Assembly (NCBI GenBank): GCA_024654165.1
Contig: JANLIP010000004.1
Coordinates: forward strand, 1-9,176
Source of the DNA: Candidatus Kaiserbacteria bacterium
GTDB lineage: Bacteria; Patescibacteriota; Minisyncoccia; Phycocordibacterales; UBA2100
DNA: 9,176 bases
Direction: 5' to 3'
The position numbers and the translations under genes are program-made. Below the pieces are notes generated by a model, which had not been told where the DNA came from, made no database searches, and worked only from the letters and a program-made list of their open reading frames with translations. Below are positions 1 through 5,393 of this stretch, one piece after another (positions within the stretch are counted from its first letter, which is position 1; the number at the start of each line of letters is the position of its first letter).

Positions 1-164
1 ATATGGGCGATATTATCAAATCTTCAGAAGAGGAGTTTATCAAGCTTCTAAATACTTGTGTTGCGATTGAAAAGCAGTTGGAAGAGGTAGGTTTTCACCC
101 CGAAAATGCAACGGACGAGAAGATTGCGCCAATTATGAAAAATCTATGGGACTTTGCGTTATAA
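1..164 (+). CDS. 3' end of an unrecognised protein gene (5' truncated by the window edge)
   Basis: An open frame runs from the first bases (codons in phase with position 3) to a TAA at 162-164. It encodes about 53 visible residues, beginning at the ATG at position 3 with MGDIIKSSEEEF and ending KNLWDFAL. The segment is hydrophilic, rich in Glu and Lys, and looks helical, with no membrane segment. The ATG at position 3 could be an internal Met of a longer protein, because nothing upstream is visible; I treat it as a C-terminal fragment. I do not recognise the family. The gap of 46 bp to the next gene contains that gene's own promoter, so the two need not be cotranscribed. Confidence 0.5.
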   Translation, partial: MGDIIKSSEEEFIKLLNTCVAIEKQLEEVGFHPENATDEKIAPIMKNLWDFAL

Positions 165-194
165 GCACTTGACTGCAGGGGTTAAACCGACCGA

Positions 195-203
195 TGATAT
201 AAT
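195..203 (+). promoter_or_regulatory. Extended -10 promoter of the membrane-protein gene
   Basis: TGATATAAT is a perfect extended -10 (TGn plus TATAAT at 198-203). It ends 7 nt before the ATG at 211, so transcription would start at or next to the start codon and give a leaderless mRNA. A TTGACT at 169-174 resembles a -35 but lies 23 bp away, too far to pair with this -10. Confidence 0.6.
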
Positions 204-210
204 GCATTGA

Positions 211-603
211 ATGGTAAACAAAGTCACAAGGTTTTTTGACCGGTTGGAAGACCACGTACGCGCGGGGCTAAGCCATTATCCTATTACCTACGCAGTGATA
301 GGAGGGATTGGGATTGTTCTGTTTTGGAGAGGGGTTTGGCACACGGCGGACCTGTTTCCTTTTATGACAGGGCCGGTCTCCACAATCATGGGAGTAATAA
401 TTCTTCTTCTGACAGGGCTTTTTGTTTCATTCTTTATCGGCGATAACATCATGATTGCCGGTCTGAAGCGCGGAAAGAAATTGGCTGAGAAAACCGAGAT
501 GGAAATTGAGACTGAAAAAGACGAACTTGATGAAATTCGCGAAATGGAATTGAAAATAGAGCACGATTTGGAAGAAATAAAAAACAAGATGACCCTAAAG
601 TGA
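211..603 (+). CDS. Small membrane protein of unknown function: two TM helices plus C-terminal coiled coil
   Basis: The product is 130 residues long. Residues 1-22 are basic/amphipathic. Two hydrophobic helices follow, roughly 24-43 and 55-77, joined by a short loop with HTADLFPF. From about residue 86 to 127 the chain is highly charged (Glu/Lys), with heptad-like spacing of Leu, Ile and Met, predicting a cytoplasmic coiled coil. With a hairpin topology both ends would be cytosolic, and the coiled coil could mediate oligomerisation or recruit a partner. No catalytic motif or signal peptidase site is visible. The ATG at 211 is preferred because an extended -10 lies immediately upstream; there is no Shine-Dalgarno. 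The stop is TGA. A tRNA gene with its own promoter follows. I have the impression that similar proteins recur in Parcubacteria, but I cannot verify this here. Confidence 0.8.
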   Translation: MVNKVTRFFDRLEDHVRAGLSHYPITYAVIGGIGIVLFWRGVWHTADLFPFMTGPVSTIMGVIILLLTGLFVSFFIGDNIMIAGLKRGKKLAEKTEMEIETEKDELDEIREMELKIEHDLEEIKNKMTLK

Positions 604-625
604 TTTCTGTTCCCTGTGTTGGCTG

Positions 626-634
626 TGTGATAAT
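626..634 (+). promoter_or_regulatory. Putative extended -10 for the tRNA-Thr genes
   Basis: TGTGATAAT (TGn plus GATAAT, 5 of 6 matches to consensus) sits 39 bp upstream of the first tRNA. The predicted start is near 641, leaving a leader of about 33 nt to be removed by RNase P. No clear -35 is visible. Confidence 0.4.
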
Positions 635-673
635 ATCCCTAGCGTTAGCAGAATTTGCAGAGCAAATGAATCG

Positions 674-746
674 GCCGTTGTAGCTCAGTTGGTAGAGCAC
701 GTCATTGGTAATGACGAGGTCTCCGGTTCAATCCCGGACAACGGCT
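674..746 (+). tRNA. tRNA-Thr(GGU)
   Basis: This is a complete 73-nt cloverleaf. The 7-bp acceptor pairs 674-680 with 739-745 and has no mismatch. The D-stem GCTC/GAGC is at 683-686/695-698. The 5-bp anticodon stem pairs 700-704 with 712-716. The loop TTGGTAA puts anticodon GGU at 707-709, which reads ACC and ACU. The T-stem TCCGG/CCGGA (722-726/734-738) encloses a normal TTCAATC loop. The discriminator base is U746. CCA is not encoded (the next bases are CAA), so a CCA-adding enzyme is required. It shares its D-arm sequence with the second tRNA-Thr downstream. Confidence 0.97.
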
Positions 747-772
747 CAAGAATAGTTTATAGTGGCAAGCAA

Positions 773-837
773 GCCGCCTTAGTCCCGACGCGCGTAGCGG
801 TCGGGATCCCGACTGAAACGTCGGGACTCAGGGGTAG
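773..837 (+). pseudogene. Possible broken 5' copy of tRNA-Thr(CGU), split by a REP-like element
   Basis: Positions 773-782 (GCCGCCTTAG) repeat exactly the first 10 nt of the intact tRNA-Thr at 852. After the 44-bp palindromic element (783-826) the sequence resumes as CTCAGGGGTAG (827-837), matching CTCAGTTGGTAG of the intact gene with one substitution-plus-deletion. Joining the two pieces rebuilds the acceptor 5' strand and much of the D-arm. There is no anticodon arm, T-arm or 3' acceptor strand, so it is non-functional as a tRNA. The reading as a relic is inference from about 20 matching positions. Confidence 0.4.
783..826. repeat. REP-like double palindrome (two adjacent hairpins sharing the same arms)
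   Basis: Four alternating 7-nt arms are seen: TCCCGAC (783-789), GTCGGGA (800-806), TCCCGAC (807-813) and GTCGGGA (820-826). Hairpin 1 has a second inner stem CGC/GCG around a GTA tip. Hairpin 2 has the loop TGAAAC. The centre GTCGGGATCCCGAC (800-813) is a perfect 14-bp palindrome. The outermost arms extend to 9 bp (781-789 with 820-828). The architecture resembles bacterial REP/BIME elements. No T-run follows, so it does not look like an intrinsic terminator, although a strong RNA structure between two tRNAs could affect processing. Confidence 0.75.
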
Positions 838-851
838 CAGGAGATAGCAGT

Positions 852-924
852 GCCGCCTTAGCTCAGTTGGTAGAGCACAACTTTCGTAAAGTTGGGGTCC
901 GCGGTCCGATTCCGCGAGGCGGCT
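852..924 (+). tRNA. tRNA-Thr(CGU)
   Basis: This is a complete 73-nt cloverleaf. The acceptor pairs 852-858 with 917-923, all Watson-Crick. The D-stem is at 861-864/873-876. The anticodon stem pairs 878-882 with 890-894. The loop TTCGTAA carries anticodon CGU at 885-887, which reads ACG. The T-stem CGCGG/CCGCG (900-904/912-916) is intact, but the loop is TCCGATT, so position 55 is C where nearly all tRNAs have U/pseudouridine. The discriminator is U924 and CCA is not encoded. It ends 26 bp before prfB. Confidence 0.95.
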
Positions 925-935
925 CAAGGTCAATT

Positions 936-944
936 TGAGATACT
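936..944 (+). promoter_or_regulatory. Possible extended -10 of prfB
   Basis: TGAGATACT is TGn plus GATACT (4 of 6 to consensus). It ends 6 nt before the prfB ATG, the same geometry as the stronger promoters elsewhere in the window. It is weaker than those, and read-through from the tRNA genes is an alternative. Confidence 0.35.
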
Positions 945-950
945 GCTTGG

Positions 951-1835
951 ATGCAATCAAAGGAGGAAATTGGTGCGCGAATTTCGGAAATTGAAACGGA
1001 GATGCTCTCTCCGGATTTTTGGAGCAACAAAGATAAAGCGCAGGCGACTCTCAAGGAGTATCAGGATTTAAAGGCAAGACTCGCGGGCGGGGGCTCGTGC
1101 GACAAAAATGATGCGATTATTTCTATAATATCTGGCGCGGGAGGGGACGATGCGGAAGATTTTTCCCGCATGCTTTTTAGCATGTACAGCAAATATGTAG
1201 CAGGCAAGGGCTGGCGCACTTCGCTCCTCTCATCAAATGAGAATTCCATGGGGGGATACAGAAGCGTTTCTTTTGAGGCTCTGGGTTCGGGTGCGTATGG
1301 CACGCTTAAGCACGAGGCAGGCGTACACCGTCTCGTGCGCATGTCTCCTTTCAATTCGGCTGGGAAACGTCAAACGTCATTCTCAATGGTTGAGGTGCTT
1401 CCGAAACTTCCCGATGCGGGCGAATTACATATTCCAGATTCAGAAATTGAAGTGTCTGTGGCGCGTTCCGGAGGCCCCGGCGGGCAAAATGTAAACAAGC
1501 GCGACACAGCAGTGCGAATGACTCATGTGCCGACTGGCATATCTGTGCAGGTTACCTCGGAGCGCAGTCAAGCCCAAAATCGCGAGAAGGCGCTGGAAAT
1601 GATACGCGGGAAATTATTTAAGATGCGCGAGGAAGCGCGAGACACGGAGTCGCGCGGATTTTCTGTGGGCGCGACTACAAAAATAGAATGGGGAAGCCAG
1701 ATTCGTTCCTACGTCTTGCACCCGTATAAGCTTGTGAAAGATCATCGCACAGAACATGAAGAGCACGACACGGACAAAATACTAGACGGCGACATTCAAT
1801 CGTTCATAGATGCAGAGAAAGCACTATCTGCCTAG
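951..1835 (+). CDS. prfB: Peptide chain release factor 2 (short form)
   Basis: This is a class I release factor that recognises UGA and UAA in the ribosomal A site and triggers peptidyl-tRNA hydrolysis. The RF2-specific codon-reading motif SPF is at residues 132-134 (RF1 has PxT), and the catalytic GGQ is at 177-179 in a GGPGGQNVNK context. The C-terminal core through WGSQIRSY and the ILDG segment is intact. At 294 residues it is about 70 shorter than E. coli RF2 (365). The N-terminal helical domain is cut to about 45 residues, passing almost directly from a PDFW helix to the SGAGGDDAEDF segment. No upstream open frame or in-frame shift site exists: an in-frame TGA sits at 936-938 and the tRNA lies just before. 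An AGGAGG at 961-966 is inside the gene and precedes no in-frame standard start. The gene's own stop is TAG, which RF2 does not read. Confidence 0.95.
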   Translation: MQSKEEIGARISEIETEMLSPDFWSNKDKAQATLKEYQDLKARLAGGGSCDKNDAIISIISGAGGDDAEDFSRMLFSMYSKYVAGKGWRTSLLSSNENSMGGYRSVSFEALGSGAYGTLKHEAGVHRLVRMSPFNSAGKRQTSFSMVEVLPKLPDAGELHIPDSEIEVSVARSGGPGGQNVNKRDTAVRMTHVPTGISVQVTSERSQAQNREKALEMIRGKLFKMREEARDTESRGFSVGATTKIEWGSQIRSYVLHPYKLVKDHRTEHEEHDTDKILDGDIQSFIDAEKALSA

Positions 1836-1866
1836 CCGAGAATGTTTTGATACCACGCAGATCTAG

Positions 1867-1895
1867 TTTGGATAGCTTAGCAGGTACGTTATAAT
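1867..1895 (+). promoter_or_regulatory. Promoter of ftsE
   Basis: The -10 is a perfect TATAAT at 1890-1895. A weak -35, TTTGGA at 1867-1872, lies 17 bp away. The predicted start is near 1902, giving a leader of about 60 nt before the ATG at 1963. The leader holds two copies of AGCTACC (1933-1939 and 1954-1960). Confidence 0.55.
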
Positions 1896-1962
1896 GAACA
1901 CCGTATGCATGCGCGTTTTGTATTTTGCTACAAGCTACCGGCTATTAACTGCCAGCTACCCT

Positions 1963-2643
1963 ATGATTCACTACGATAAAGTCACGAAAGTCTACAACGG
2001 AGGCCAGCACGCTGTGGAAGATATCAATCTTAGCGTTGAATCGGGAGAATTTGTATCTTTTGTGGGCCATTCCGGTGCGGGCAAGACCACGCTTCTTAAG
2101 ATGCTTTTTGCGGAGGTGGAGCCTACGGAAGGCGCCATTTACTTCGGTTCTCGCGATGTAAGCACTTTGTCCAATAAAGAACTGCTTCAATTACGCCGGA
2201 AAATCGGCACAATATTCCAGGATTTCCGCCTTTTGCCCACGAAGACAATTTACGAAAATATCGCGTTTGCGCTTGAGGTCGCGGGGAAAAGCGACGATGA
2301 CATAAAGGCGGATGTTCCGCACGTCCTTGAGCTTGTGGGAATTTTGGACAAAATGTGGAGTTTCCCCGGCGAACTTTCAGGCGGAGAACAGCAGAGGGTG
2401 GCGATTGCGCGCGCGATAGTCAACCAGCCGGATGTATTGATTGCCGATGAGCCGACTGGAAATTTGGACCCTATCAACACTCACGATGTGGTGGAAATTC
2501 TGAAGAAGATTAACGACCTGGGTACTACAGTGCTCCTCGCCACGCACAACAAATCAATCGTGGATTTTGTCGGCAGGAGAGTGGTTACAATGGATCAGGG
2601 GCGCATCGTCAGAGATGATAAAATGGGGAAGTACATTCTATGA
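1963..2643 (+). CDS. ftsE: Cell division ATP-binding protein FtsE
   Basis: FtsE is the cytoplasmic ATPase that pairs with FtsX at the septum and couples ATP hydrolysis to activation of peptidoglycan hydrolases. The 226-residue product is a single ABC domain: Walker A GHSGAGKT at 35-42, Q-loop Q86 in IFQD, signature LSGGEQQR at 138-145, Walker B ending in D162-E163, and H-loop H195. Length and start match E. coli FtsE, whose N-terminus also begins directly with the first strand. The frame is open further upstream to an ATG at 1894, but that codon overlaps the TATAAT and the extra 23 residues have no FtsE counterpart, so I start at 1963. There is no Shine-Dalgarno. ftsX follows after 101 bp, an unusually wide gap for this pair. 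Confidence 0.95.
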   Translation: MIHYDKVTKVYNGGQHAVEDINLSVESGEFVSFVGHSGAGKTTLLKMLFAEVEPTEGAIYFGSRDVSTLSNKELLQLRRKIGTIFQDFRLLPTKTIYENIAFALEVAGKSDDDIKADVPHVLELVGILDKMWSFPGELSGGEQQRVAIARAIVNQPDVLIADEPTGNLDPINTHDVVEILKKINDLGTTVLLATHNKSIVDFVGRRVVTMDQGRIVRDDKMGKYIL

Positions 2644-2644
2644 A

Positions 2645-2744
2645 AGCTTCTAGCTTAGAGCTTCTAGCTTCTAGAAGCATGCAGCAACGCGCCTGTTATA
2701 ATGATTATGAGTTGCTAGAAGCTAGCAGCTAGTCCCTAGAAGCT
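2645..2744. repeat. AGCTTCTAG-family repeats in opposite orientation flanking the ftsX promoter
   Basis: Left cluster: AGCTTCTAGCTT occurs twice with a 14-nt period (2645-2656 and 2659-2670), and the second copy runs into a 12-bp palindrome GCTTCTAGAAGC (2667-2678). Right cluster: reverse-complement copies GCTAGAAGCT (2714-2723) and CTAGAAGCT (2736-2744), the last ending at the ftsX ATG. The two clusters can pair around the promoter at 2694-2702. Read-through RNA from ftsE could fold the arms together. Confidence 0.75.
2694..2702 (+). promoter_or_regulatory. Extended -10 promoter of ftsX
   Basis: TGTTATAAT is a perfect TGn plus TATAAT (2697-2702). The predicted start is near 2709, leaving about 36 nt of leader made largely of GCTAGAAG-type repeats. 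No recognisable -35 is seen. It would let ftsX be transcribed separately from ftsE. Confidence 0.6.
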
Positions 2745-3674
2745 ATGTCATTCTGGCTAAACATAAAAAGAGTAGCGCGATACGGATTTATCGGCTTTAT
2801 CCGAAACGGATTCGTCTCCCTTTCCGCAGTTCTAATAATGACCATCACTCTTTTCGTAGTCTCCGGTTTGATCATTTTCGGAGCAGCTCTTAAATCAACT
2901 CTCAACCAACTGACAGACAAGGTTGACGTCAATGTATACTTTGTGACCGATGCGACAGACGAGCAAATCCTGGACATGACGAAAATGCTTGAGGCGCTTC
3001 CGGAAGTCGCCTCTGTTTCATATTTAAGCCGAGATGAGGCGCTTGCGCAGTTCCGAGAACGGCACAAGAACGACCAGCTTACGATTCAGGCGCTTGACGA
3101 ATTAAATGACAATCCGCTAGGAGCTTCGCTTGAGGTCCGCGCGAAGGAGACCTCTCAATATGAATCCATCGCCAAATTCTTAGAGGCACAGCAGGCACAG
3201 GGCACCACAATCGGGAAATCTATAGACAAAGTGAATTTTTATCAAAATAAAACGGCGATAGACCGCCTCTCCAGCATCATTGAAACCTCCAAGAGATTAG
3301 GCGCCATAATAGCCATAGTGCTCGCGCTTGCAACGATTCTGATATCGTTAAACACGGTTCGCTTGGCTATATATACCTCGCGCAACGAAATCGGCGTAAT
3401 GAACATAGTGGGGGCGAGCAAGTGGTATGTGCGCGGTCCATTTATGGTCGCAGGAGTGCTTTACGGAGTCATTTCGGGGATTGTGGTCCTAATACTCCTA
3501 TACCCTATAACACTTTATATAAGCCCCGCTTTAGAGCGGTTCTTGGGGACATTCAACGCTTTCTCTTATTACACAGAGAATTTCGCATTTATTTTCTTAA
3601 CTGTAATAGGCTCCGGCATCGCACTAGGCGCGTTATCCAGTTTTCTTGCGGTGCGAAGATATCTAAGTTCGTGA
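2745..3674 (+). CDS. ftsX: Cell division protein FtsX (permease-like)
   Basis: FtsX is the membrane partner of FtsE; its external loop controls cell-wall hydrolases at the division site. The 309-residue product has the family topology: a cytoplasmic N-terminus, TM1 about 24-47, an extracellular domain about 50-184, TM2 about 186-208, TM3 about 232-258 and TM4 about 279-303. The conserved cytosolic segment after TM2 (RNEIGVMNIVGAS, 213-225) is the expected FtsE-contact region of FtsX/MacB-type permeases. The extracellular domain carries the usual LPEVASVSYLSRDEAL-like pattern near residues 85-100. The start is the first ATG after the repeat-rich leader, with no Shine-Dalgarno. The stop TGA at 3672-3674 overlaps the predicted pyrG promoter. 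Confidence 0.95.
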   Translation: MSFWLNIKRVARYGFIGFIRNGFVSLSAVLIMTITLFVVSGLIIFGAALKSTLNQLTDKVDVNVYFVTDATDEQILDMTKMLEALPEVASVSYLSRDEALAQFRERHKNDQLTIQALDELNDNPLGASLEVRAKETSQYESIAKFLEAQQAQGTTIGKSIDKVNFYQNKTAIDRLSSIIETSKRLGAIIAIVLALATILISLNTVRLAIYTSRNEIGVMNIVGASKWYVRGPFMVAGVLYGVISGIVVLILLYPITLYISPALERFLGTFNAFSYYTENFAFIFLTVIGSGIALGALSSFLAVRRYLSS

Positions 3675-3680
3675 TATAAC
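3672..3680 (+). promoter_or_regulatory. Extended -10 promoter of pyrG overlapping the ftsX stop
   Basis: TGATATAAC (TGn plus TATAAC, 5 of 6 to consensus) begins with the TGA stop of ftsX. It ends 6 nt before the pyrG ATG, so the predicted transcription start coincides with the start codon (leaderless). Confidence 0.45.
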
Positions 3681-3686
3681 GATTCT

Positions 3687-5345
3687 ATGGCGCGTGCGAG
3701 CTCGGGACATAAATATATTTTCGTCGTGGGAGGCGTGATGTCGGGAGTCGGAAAAGGCATCGCGTCTTCTTCTATTGCCACTCTTCTAAAAGCGCGTGGT
3801 TTGAAGGTAACGTCAATAAAGATTGATCCGTATATCAACGTGGATGCGGGAACGATGAATCCCACGGAACACGGGGAGGTCTTCGTTTTGGAAGACGGCC
3901 TGGAGACAGATCAGGATATGGGCAATTACGAGCGATTTCTGAATCAAAATATCCCGTCAATCAATTACATGACGACAGGCTCGGTGTATCTGTCTGTCAT
4001 AAAAAGAGAGCGCAATCTAGAGTATGCGGGCAAGAACGTAGAAGTCGTGCCCGATATTCCGCTTGAAGTCATTTCCAGAATCAAAAAGGCGGCCGAGACC
4101 GCAGATGCAGATGTAACCACGATTGAAATCGGAGGAACAGTGGGGGAGTATCAAAACATTTTGTTTCTGGAAGCAATACGCATGATGAAGAGCGAGAATC
4201 CCGATGACGTGGCTACCGTCCTCGTAAGCTATCTGCCGATTCCAGGCTCAATCGGCGAAATGAAGACTAAGCCGACGCAGTACGCGGCGCGCACATTAAA
4301 CAGCGCGGGAGTTTTTGCCGACATAATTATTGCCCGCGCGCCGATCACAATTGATGAGAAGCGCCGGCAAAAAATCGCGCTTTTCTGCAACGTAAAACCA
4401 GAGCATGTGATTTCAGCTCCGGATGTAAAAAGCGTCTACGACGTGCCTTTGAATTTTGAGAAAGAGAATCTTTCCGGGCAATTGTGTGAAATCTTGAAGA
4501 TGAACAAATGTTCCGCCACATCCGATCTTAAAGAGTGGGAAGCATTCGTGGCTAAATCAAAGAATGGGAACAAAGAAGTCAAAATTGCGGTAGTCGGAAA
4601 GTACTTTGATTCCGGAGACTTTGTTTTATCCGATGTCTACATCTCTGTTCTGGAAGCAATAAAATATTCCTGTTACGCCGTCGGAGCGAAACCTAGGATA
4701 GATTACATATCGTCTAGGCAGTTTGAGAAAGGGGAGGGGCTTTCTAAACTGTCCTCTTACGACGGAGTGCTGGTGCCCGGCGGTTTTGGAGAAACGGGCA
4801 TAGAGGGGAAGCTAAAGGTAATTCAGTATGCGCGGGAGAACAACATTCCTTATTTCGGGCTTTGCTACGGGATGCAATTAATGACGGTTGAATATGCGCG
4901 CAATGTCGCGGGACTCTCGGGCGCGCATACTACGGAGATAAATCCAAAGACGCCGGACCCAGTCATTGCAATACTGCCTGATCAGGTAGAAAAACTTGCA
5001 AAAAAGAATTACGGCGGAACGATGCGCCTTGGCGCATATCCGTGCGAACTTTTGCCAGGAACGATTGCACAAGAATCTTATAAAGAAAAGACAATCTCTG
5101 AACGCCATCGCCATCGCTACGAGGTCAATCCAGAATATGTAGCAAGGTTAGAAAAGGCAGGGTTAGTTTTCTCCGGCAAATCGCCCGATGGCGTACTCAT
5201 GGAAATCGCTGAACTTCCCAAAAGCGTGCATCCGTTTTTTCTCGGCACGCAATTTCACCCTGAATTCCGCGCCCGCCCGCTTACCCCGCACCCGCTGTTT
5301 ACCGCATTCATCAAAGCTGCGGTAGAGAGCGGTGAAAAGAAGTAG
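3687..5345 (+). CDS. pyrG: CTP synthase (glutamine-hydrolysing)
   Basis: CTP synthase converts UTP to CTP using ATP and ammonia from glutamine, the last step of pyrimidine nucleotide synthesis. The 552-residue product is full length (E. coli 545). The N-terminal synthetase domain (about 1-275) has the ATP-binding GGVMSGVGKGI at 15-25, the DPYINVDAGTMNP segment at 47-59 and the EHGEVFVLEDG segment at 61-71. The C-terminal class I amidotransferase domain (about 298-545) has the oxyanion PGGFG at 364-368, nucleophile C393 in GLCYGMQ, and the His/Glu pair H524/E526 in QFHPEF. Compared with the common VGKYVxLPDAYxSV pattern there are about five extra residues near 307-317. It is 12 bp from ftsX and 48 bp from guaB. 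No Shine-Dalgarno is seen; a -10 abuts the ATG. Confidence 0.97.
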   Translation: MARASSGHKYIFVVGGVMSGVGKGIASSSIATLLKARGLKVTSIKIDPYINVDAGTMNPTEHGEVFVLEDGLETDQDMGNYERFLNQNIPSINYMTTGSVYLSVIKRERNLEYAGKNVEVVPDIPLEVISRIKKAAETADADVTTIEIGGTVGEYQNILFLEAIRMMKSENPDDVATVLVSYLPIPGSIGEMKTKPTQYAARTLNSAGVFADIIIARAPITIDEKRRQKIALFCNVKPEHVISAPDVKSVYDVPLNFEKENLSGQLCEILKMNKCSATSDLKEWEAFVAKSKNGNKEVKIAVVGKYFDSGDFVLSDVYISVLEAIKYSCYAVGAKPRIDYISSRQFEKGEGLSKLSSYDGVLVPGGFGETGIEGKLKVIQYARENNIPYFGLCYGMQLMTVEYARNVAGLSGAHTTEINPKTPDPVIAILPDQVEKLAKKNYGGTMRLGAYPCELLPGTIAQESYKEKTISERHRHRYEVNPEYVARLEKAGLVFSGKSPDGVLMEIAELPKSVHPFFLGTQFHPEFRARPLTPHPLFTAFIKAAVESGEKK

Positions 5346-5360
5346 CTGCCCACAGATCCT

Positions 5361-5388
5361 TTGACTTCCTGACCCTGGCTAATATAAT
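5361..5388 (+). promoter_or_regulatory. Promoter of guaB
   Basis: TTGACT (5361-5366), a 16-bp spacer and TATAAT (5383-5388) form the strongest -35/-10 pair in the window. The -10 ends 5 nt before the ATG, so the start lies at or just inside the first codon (leaderless). A 10-bp palindrome AGCCATGGCT (5390-5399) is centred on the start codon. Confidence 0.75.
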
Positions 5389-5393
5389 GAGCC

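Noticed and set aside
169..203. TTGACT at 169-174 as the -35 of the TATAAT at 198
   Set aside because: The spacer is 23 bp, too long for a sigma-70-type pair; the extended -10 alone is the simpler reading.
783..826. Intrinsic terminator between the two tRNAs
   Set aside because: The hairpins are strong, but no T-run follows either one; the next bases are CTCAGGGG.
773..861. CRISPR-like array or integrase attachment site from the repeated GCCGCCTTAG
   Set aside because: Only two copies, no spacer regularity, no integrase gene in view, and the repeat is at the tRNA 5' end rather than the usual 3' end.
924..975. RF2 programmed frameshift site or alternative starts (AGGTCAATTTGA; AGGAGG followed by TTG/GTG)
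   Set aside because: There is no upstream open frame because the tRNA ends at 924, no CTTTGA slip context is present, and the TTG and GTG after AGGAGG are out of frame with prfB.
1894..1962. Longer FtsE starting at the ATG at 1894
   Set aside because: That ATG overlaps the TATAAT box, so it would not be in an mRNA from this promoter, and the added residues do not match the FtsE N-terminus.
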